From: Candidatus Dechloromonas phosphorivorans
Lineage (GTDB): Bacteria; Pseudomonadota; Gammaproteobacteria; Burkholderiales; Rhodocyclaceae
Length of the DNA: 64,000 bases
NCBI GenBank assembly: GCA_016721185.1
Contig: JADKIP010000005.1
Location: forward strand, 173,061 to 237,060
Direction of reading: 5' to 3'
The translations under genes were made by a program, and so were the position numbers. A model generated the notes under the pieces. It made no database searches. It saw only the letters and a program-made list of their open reading frames with translations, and was not told the DNA's origin. Below are positions 59,483 through 64,000 of this stretch, one piece after another. The number at the start of each line of letters is the position of its first letter. Within the stretch, counting starts at the first letter, position 1.

Positions 59483-60241
59483 CTATCCTCTGATGCGTTT
59501 CAGGAAGAGTTCGGCGGCTGGGCTAAAGCCAGGTGCAAAGCGCTGCATGTGCTCCAGCGCGTAATCCAGGCTGACGTCACCGGTCGACCGCAGGAAACTG
59601 TCGGCGGGCGCGCAACTCCCGCTAGCACAGGCAACGGGACGTGTGCCATCACGCACCAAGACGAAGCTGGGTACCTTGCTGATGGCGAAGCGGTCGAAGG
59701 CCAGCGGATCGATCTGGATTGCCACTTGCTGTTGGCCGATCAAGCCCTGGACCTGAGTAACCGTATCGCGCAGCGAACCGTTGGCGAAGCCGCGGATGAC
59801 GATGGTGGCCTTGGCCCGCGCTGCCTGGTCGACCAGACCTTGCAGCGTGGCACGGGGCATGGTCATGCTGACGAAGATGAAAAGCCCTGGCCCGGTAGCG
59901 AGCCCCTGCGCCTGTGTCATCGCATCGGATTGCCCGGCATAGCCGCGAGCCAGCGCTTCCAGGTCGACCGGTATGCGCGTCGCCGGTTGGGGCAGCGCCT
60001 CAAGATTCGGGCTGTTCAGCGGCGCGGATCGGTGTCCGGCCTCGCTCGGCAGGGCGTACTTCTGGCGCGCCAACTCGATATCTTGCTCGGTGACCGTGGG
60101 GGTCTCACGCCGGGCGCGTTCGATGTCTGCCTCGGTGACGACCGGCGTTGTCTGCGCTAGGGCCGAAGTGCCGGCAACGAGTGCGGCGTTGAGTCCGAGG
60201 ATCAGGGAGGCGAGGGTTCGATGCAAGTCAGTAGCCAACAC
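59483..60241 (-). CDS. trbC: Type-F pilus assembly protein TrbC
   Basis: A 252-residue periplasmic protein with a signal peptide (HRTLASLILGLNAALVAGTSALAQ), a helical middle and the conserved TrbC_Ftype domain: LFIFVSMTMPRATLQGLVDQAARAKATIVIRGFANG, QQQVAIQIDPLAFDRFAISKVPSFVLVRDG, resembling a thioredoxin-like fold. F TrbC is needed for pilus assembly together with TraW. Placement between traU and traN is the F order, which supports the assignment. The start overlaps the end of traU by 14 bases. Confidence 0.92.
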   Translation of the reverse strand: MLATDLHRTLASLILGLNAALVAGTSALAQTTPVVTEADIERARRETPTVTEQDIELARQKYALPSEAGHRSAPLNSPNLEALPQPATRIPVDLEALARGYAGQSDAMTQAQGLATGPGLFIFVSMTMPRATLQGLVDQAARAKATIVIRGFANGSLRDTVTQVQGLIGQQQVAIQIDPLAFDRFAISKVPSFVLVRDGTRPVACASGSCAPADSFLRSTGDVSLDYALEHMQRFAPGFSPAAELFLKRIRG

Positions 60242-61256
60242 AGCAATTCCTTTTGCGAAACAGCATGAAGGCGAAGTCCTCGCCGCGTACCGGGTATTCC
60301 TTGCCCGGCCCCCAGAGCACGGTGGTCCGCCCGAAGGGCTGGCAACAGCGGCCGCCTTCCTTGTCGGTGTTGGGAATGGGATAGGTGAGCTGAGTTTTGT
60401 AGGCGGTCTTGTCCATCACCGGCTCGAAGTACGGTCCGCACAGGCCGTCTTTGCCGTGCCAGCCCCAGGCCACCAACTCGCGGTGCATCTTGGCGCTCAA
60501 ACGCTGGACCATCAGGGCGGCAGTCCGGACGCCACCCAAGTGGTAGGGGACATGCCCGTTAAGCGGATAGACGCCGCCCTGACAACCGGCACACCAGAAC
60601 ATCTCGCGTATGCCGAAGCCGACCGAGGCCGCCACGCAATCGGCGGCGCACGCGGCAATGGCGACCGGATTGGCAAACAGCACGGCATCTGGATTGAGGA
60701 TCAGGGTGAGTTCGTCATCAGCCCACAAGGGATCGACTTCGGTCATGTAGGCCAGATCGAAGGAACTCTTCTCCAGGCAGGGAAAGTCGGTGACTACTTC
60801 CAGCCAGTACATCACCGGGTTCAAGTAGTAATGCGCCTGATAGAAACCGCCACCGTCGCCATCGCCTTCCGGGCGGGTAAAGCGGGCAGCCTCGGGGGCC
60901 GGGATGCCCGGGTCGAGGTCGATGCCGCCGAGCGAGACGAGGCAGAACGGTTTGCGCACCACTTCGACATGGCGAGCCGGTTCCCAAAAGCCGATCGACA
61001 AACCGACGATCGGATTGACCAGGCAACTGCAGACGGGGCTGGGTGGATTGTCGGTATCCTCCTGGTCGCCGAAATTGGCGATGCGCGCACTGCCAATGCT
61101 GATTGGCAGGATGCAGGACCAGCAGATATCGGTGATCGGATTCGGAAACTTGCCGGTGCAGGTGGCCGTGCCGGCGGCCAGGGCCGGCAGGGCGGAGAAG
61201 CCGAGGAGCAGCGCCAGAAGGAAAGGAAGGCTGTTTACAATGCAGCGTAGGCTCAT
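60228..61256 (-). CDS. traU: Conjugation protein TraU
   Basis: TraU is a secreted, cysteine-rich protein required mainly for DNA transfer. The 342-residue product has a signal peptide (VNSLPFLLALLLGFSALPALA) and many cysteines: DICWSCILPISIGS, SPVCSCLVNPIVG, AACAADCVAA, EMFWCAGCQGGVYPL. The ATG at 61254-61256 overlaps the traW stop. The longer open frame running to 61382 is not used. Confidence 0.95.
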   Translation of the reverse strand: MSLRCIVNSLPFLLALLLGFSALPALAAGTATCTGKFPNPITDICWSCILPISIGSARIANFGDQEDTDNPPSPVCSCLVNPIVGLSIGFWEPARHVEVVRKPFCLVSLGGIDLDPGIPAPEAARFTRPEGDGDGGGFYQAHYYLNPVMYWLEVVTDFPCLEKSSFDLAYMTEVDPLWADDELTLILNPDAVLFANPVAIAACAADCVAASVGFGIREMFWCAGCQGGVYPLNGHVPYHLGGVRTAALMVQRLSAKMHRELVAWGWHGKDGLCGPYFEPVMDKTAYKTQLTYPIPNTDKEGGRCCQPFGRTTVLWGPGKEYPVRGEDFAFMLFRKRNCCVGY

Positions 61257-61888
61257 GGCGCGATCTCCAGTTCGTCGATGCGCAGGCGCAGTCCTTCCTG
61301 CGATACCAGGGCAGGCACCTGAGTGATGCCGAGGCGGCGGGTGAGCAGACCCTGCTGATCGAAATAGACCGGCATGCGCCATGACTTCATCAAATCGAGG
61401 TAGGAGCCGCCGACCAGGATCGGCTTGACCCGCCCCTGGTAGAAGGCGATCAACTGCCGGGCACGGCCGACCTGGCGCGCGTCGCGCCCATCGAAAAGGA
61501 GCAGATGCCGGGACAGGGAGACCACCTCAAGCGGGTTCTTGCGGGTGCCGGCGGCAAACAGCAATTCGCCCCGGGGGCCGAGAATGTTGCGATCGAGCGT
61601 GAAGCTCGGGTCGAAGTAGAAGGTCCTGGCTGTCTCGGTCGAATGCAGGCCGGCGACCGGCGGCGGGTTTTTCACGGTGGCGATGCCGCGTTCCCGGGCC
61701 TGTACTTCGAGGCGCTTGAGTTCGCCGCTACGCTCCTTGTCGCGCAGACGTTGCTCGATCATGTGCAGAAGATGCGGTTCGCTGATTTCATAGGTCGGTC
61801 CGATGACGCCAAGATCAAGGGCCGGTGCGCCCGGTGCGGCCAGCAGCAGCGCGCAGAGCAGGGGTGAGGTGGCGATCAGTTGTTTCAT
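61253..61888 (-). CDS. traW: Type-F conjugation protein TraW
   Basis: A 211-residue periplasmic protein. The signal peptide is LIATSPLLCALLLAAPGAPA, followed by DLGVIGPTYEISEPHLLHMIEQRL and the TraW core FYFDPSFTLDRNILGPRGELLFAAGTRKNPLE, then LPVYFDQQGLLTRRLGITQVPAL-like sequence at the end. TraW acts with TrbC and TraU in pilus assembly. The ATG overlaps the end of the preceding gene. Confidence 0.93.
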   Translation of the reverse strand: MKQLIATSPLLCALLLAAPGAPALDLGVIGPTYEISEPHLLHMIEQRLRDKERSGELKRLEVQARERGIATVKNPPPVAGLHSTETARTFYFDPSFTLDRNILGPRGELLFAAGTRKNPLEVVSLSRHLLLFDGRDARQVGRARQLIAFYQGRVKPILVGGSYLDLMKSWRMPVYFDQQGLLTRRLGITQVPALVSQEGLRLRIDELEIAP

Positions 61889-62283
61889 CGCGCCGCCTTG
61901 CCCGAGCAGCGGATCTGTCCGGCGAGTTGTTCGCGCCCAGTAGTGTCGCCCAGGTGGTTCGCCCGAATCAGTGCCATCAGTGCTGGATCGCCGTCACCGT
62001 CGGCCATGGCCCGGCGCAATTCGGCTGGCGTCAGGGGGCGGCCGCAGCGCCGGGCGAAAGCGGCGAGGTAATCTCGGGCCCCGGCCTCGGCGGCAGGGGC
62101 GATTTGCCGAAGCAGGGCGAGATAGTCGGCCAGTGGGACGCTGTCAGAGGGCTGAACGCCTTGCGTGACGGGCGTGCCGACTTGGAGGCCTGGCGATGGG
62201 GCACCTGACAGAGGGCTCTGGCCCCATGCGCTGGAAAAGGCCAGAAGACCGAACAAGCTGAGACTAAAGACGGTGCGGAGCAT
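61885..62283 (-). CDS. Unrecognised secreted protein in tra operon (132 aa)
   Basis: A 132-residue protein with a signal peptide (LRTVFSLSLFGLLAFSSAWG), a proline-rich linker (SPLSGAPSPGLQVGTPVTQGVQPSD) and a helical mature domain (DYLALLRQIAPAAEAGARDYLAAFARRCGRPLTPAELRRAMADG). Two cysteines (RRCGR and IRCSG) lie 40 residues apart. F itself has no gene of this kind between trbI and traW. It overlaps traW by four bases and stands between the S26 peptidase and traW. Confidence 0.55.
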   Translation of the reverse strand: MLRTVFSLSLFGLLAFSSAWGQSPLSGAPSPGLQVGTPVTQGVQPSDSVPLADYLALLRQIAPAAEAGARDYLAAFARRCGRPLTPAELRRAMADGDGDPALMALIRANHLGDTTGREQLAGQIRCSGKAAR

Positions 62284-62293
62284 GGCTGGCGTC

Positions 62294-62889
62294 TCAGAAC
62301 AGCGGGATCACGACGCCGATCACCTGCTCCGCCCGGACCAGGCCACTTTCCTGATAGCGCGAGTCGAAGGAGTCGGGGCTGGTGCCCTGCACGTAGTAGT
62401 AGCGAGGCGGGATGACGGTCGGCGCAATCGGCGCGAGTGGCCGGCGGTCATAGGCCTTTGTTTTGGCCACCCCGACGTCCTCGCCATTGATGGCCACATG
62501 CCGGCCGGTTACCGTTACGGTATCGCCCGGTAAACCGCGCACGATCTTAAAAAAGGGCTGACCGCGCAATCCCGGATAACGCTGTTGCGCCTCGCCGGCA
62601 AAGGAGAAAACGATGAAATCGCCCCGCTGCAGTTGGTGCAGACCATGCTGCAGCCAGGCAACGCGATAAGGCAGGCTCGGTGTCCAGTTGAAAGGACTGG
62701 TACCCGCGGCGTCGCATCGATGAAGAGGCGGATATAGGCCAGACTCCAGATGGCGATGATCGGCAGGTAGAGGTACCAGCGCTGGCGGGCATGGCGCAGG
62801 AAGTCGCCCACGCACCCGAGGATTCGCCGTCCACGGCCGGGAGGTGCGGTGGGAATGGCGACTGTCGGTTGATGCGGGGCGTTGTTCAT
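62294..62889 (-). pseudogene. S26-family conjugal transfer signal peptidase (TrhF/TraF type), frameshifted
   Basis: A short signal peptidase that cleaves the pilin precursor in plasmids of the R27/Rts1/SXT type. The N-terminal membrane segment (WYLYLPIIAIWSLAYIRLFI) is in one frame; near 62700 the frame must shift by one base to reach TSPFNWTPSLPYRVAWLQHG, followed by the lysine motif IVRGLPGDTVTV and the C-terminal RYYYVQGTSPDSFDSRYQESGLV. The interval of 596 bases is one base short of 199 codons. The catalytic serine position is at or near the junction. Either the gene is recently dead or the sequence has an error. Confidence 0.8.
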
Positions 62890-63200
62890 GGCGCGCTCAC
62901 CTTTCTGCGCAGTGCGGCCGTCAGATCGACGGTATTCGGGGTCGCTCCGGCCACGGCCGCCTTGAGGACGACCAGGCAGTTGCATTCGCGTGGCAGTTCC
63001 TCAAGGGCGACCGGCAGGCGCTGGGCAAAGCTTCGCGCCATGAACAGGGCTTTTTGCCGGTCATCCTCGGAACTGGCCTTGGTCAGGATCTGGGTAAATT
63101 CGGCTTCCTTGGCGCGGTATACGTCAGCCACGTCGACCACGCCGATGACCAGCGCGGGGCGCAGGACGAGACGGTCGTAGGCGGTCAGGGTGACGCTCAC
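62886..63200 (-). CDS. TrbI-like type-F conjugation protein
   Basis: A 104-residue product whose C-terminal half (ALPRECNCLVVLKAAVAGATPNTVDLTAAL-like, residues about 68-98) resembles the end of F TrbI, which is involved in pilus retraction. A membrane helix expected at the TrbI N-terminus is not obvious here, so the match is partial. It lies between traC and the S26 peptidase, the position of trbI in F-type clusters, and overlaps both neighbours by a few bases. Confidence 0.55.
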   Translation of the reverse strand: MSVTLTAYDRLVLRPALVIGVVDVADVYRAKEAEFTQILTKASSEDDRQKALFMARSFAQRLPVALEELPRECNCLVVLKAAVAGATPNTVDLTAALRRKVSAP

Positions 63201-64000
63201 ACGACAGCATGCGTCAGCAAGCCTGGCGCAATAACTGGGCGGTATTCGGCTTCATACCGTATGCCCCGATGGCGCAGCAACTCGCTGATCGCCTCGTCGA
63301 TGGACAGGCCCTGGGGCGCAATTCGTCGATCGGGGCGTTGTCTTCCAGCTTGTTGGAGAACAACAGGTGGTGGCCGGATCGAGGATGTTGCGGGCGACGC
63401 CTTCGCCGACCGGCGACGGATGTACAACTTCGGAGAAGACGCCGGCCTCGGTGCGCCGGGAATTGAGCAGCCGCTTCTTCGGTTCGTCCATGGTCAGCCG
63501 CGCCCTTGCGGTCCGAGCATTTGATGTTGGATTCGGGTTTCTGGCGGAGCAGGAAGACCCAGTCCGAGCAGTTGAAGGCGGCTTCCATCTGGGTCGAACC
63601 ATAGAAGTCGTCGGCACTCTGGGTCGCCGTGCCGAGCGCACCGCCATACTTGCGGGCACGCCGGGCGGCTTCCTCGATGACCGCGGCCTTGACCGGATCG
63701 TCGGCACCAATATCGCCCAGTTGCTGTTTCAACTCGTCGACGAAGAGCACCTTGCGTCGATTCCGGGTTAGGTACATCTCGCCGGTGATCCGATGCAGCA
63801 GCAGGATATTGACGACGGCGTGCAGGTCGGGCCGGCGTTTCAGTTCCTCGTTCTCAATGACGATGAAGTCATTGGAAAAATCGATGTTGTTGCGGCCTTC
63901 AAAGAAGCGCTCGTATTGCCCGCCACGCGAATAGGGGGGTTGAGCATGATGGCGAGGTCCTGATAAACGCTGGTCGCCAACGACGCCCAGTTCCTCAATG
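63197..64000 (-). pseudogene. traC: Type-F secretion ATPase TraC, C-terminal part with several frameshifts
   Basis: TraC is the VirB4-like ATPase that energises pilus assembly. On the minus strand the readable sequence runs through SRGGQYERFFEGRNNIDF, DFIVIENEELKRRPDLHAV, KVLFVDELKQQLGDIGADDP (Walker B type), LTMDEPKKRLLNSRRTEAG, GEGVARNILDPAT and GLSIDEAISELLRHRGIRYE to the stop at 63197. To follow it the frame must be changed at about five or six places (for example the C6 run near 63934-63939, and near 63520, 63505, 63375 and 63330), each consistent with one missing base. The gene extends beyond the right edge. Confidence 0.8.

Noticed and set aside
59973..61250. A 425-residue plus-strand open frame across trbC and traU
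   Set aside because: Antisense of two recognised tra genes; no signal, domain or ribosome site.

Overview
The window comes from a betaproteobacterium, most likely of the Rhodocyclales (Dechloromonas/Azonexus type). That placement is inferred from the core gene order rluC-HAD-Rieske-sppA / maf-yceD-rpmF-plsX-fabHDG-acpP-fabF / rpoE-rseC-degP-lepA-lepB-rnc-era-recO and from the protein sequences; no marker-gene search was possible.

Layout. (1) 1-7.4 kb is a mobile element of P4-satellite or plasmid-like character. It holds short overlapping phage-type genes, a Toprim primase fragment, an IHF/HU-like protein, a 1149-residue primase-helicase, an AlpA-like regulator, and a cluster of 7-bp repeats (TTGTAAC) at the 3' end of the primase gene that look like replication iterons. 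The element abuts the 3' end of a tRNA-Val(CAC) gene at 7.7 kb; no integrase lies inside the window. (2) 8-12 kb carries an outer-membrane beta-barrel protein, a histone-deacetylase-like hydrolase, a frameshifted menD and tRNA-Asp. (3) 12.2-18.5 kb is a pile of insertion sequences. One IS1595 element sits exactly inside the terminal inverted repeat of another, with both target duplications legible. An IS3-family element is split by IS66, IS21 and IS256 pieces. (4) 18.5-20.5 kb has small accessory genes (a short HicB-like protein, a tiny secreted protein, a winged-helix protein, a DUF4239 membrane protein) and tRNA-Asn. (5) 20.5-49.8 kb is intact core chromosome: tyrB, uvrB, a phosphotyrosine phosphatase, rne/rluC, the fatty-acid synthesis cluster, nadB, the sigma-E locus, lepA-lepB-rnc-era-recO. 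(6) 49.8-64 kb is the left end of an integrative conjugative element. A P4-type tyrosine integrase lies just after recO and is followed by an F-type type IV secretion cluster on the minus strand, reading from the right as traC, trbI-like, S26 peptidase, an unknown gene, traW, traU, trbC, traN, an unknown gene, traF, traH, traG. The relaxase and coupling protein are not in the window.

The core genes act together in lipid synthesis (plsX, fabH, fabD, fabG, acpP, fabF), RNA processing and ribosome function (rne, rluC, rpmF, rnc, era, lepA), and envelope stress and secretion (rpoE, rseC, degP, lepB, sppA). Points most worth attention are the primase/iteron replicon, an rpoE operon with no rseA or rseB, the nested IS1595 pair, two unrecognised secreted proteins within the tra operon, and several single-base frameshifts (menD, the deacetylase start, traF, the S26 peptidase, traC). 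The frameshifts may be real decay or uncorrected sequence errors.
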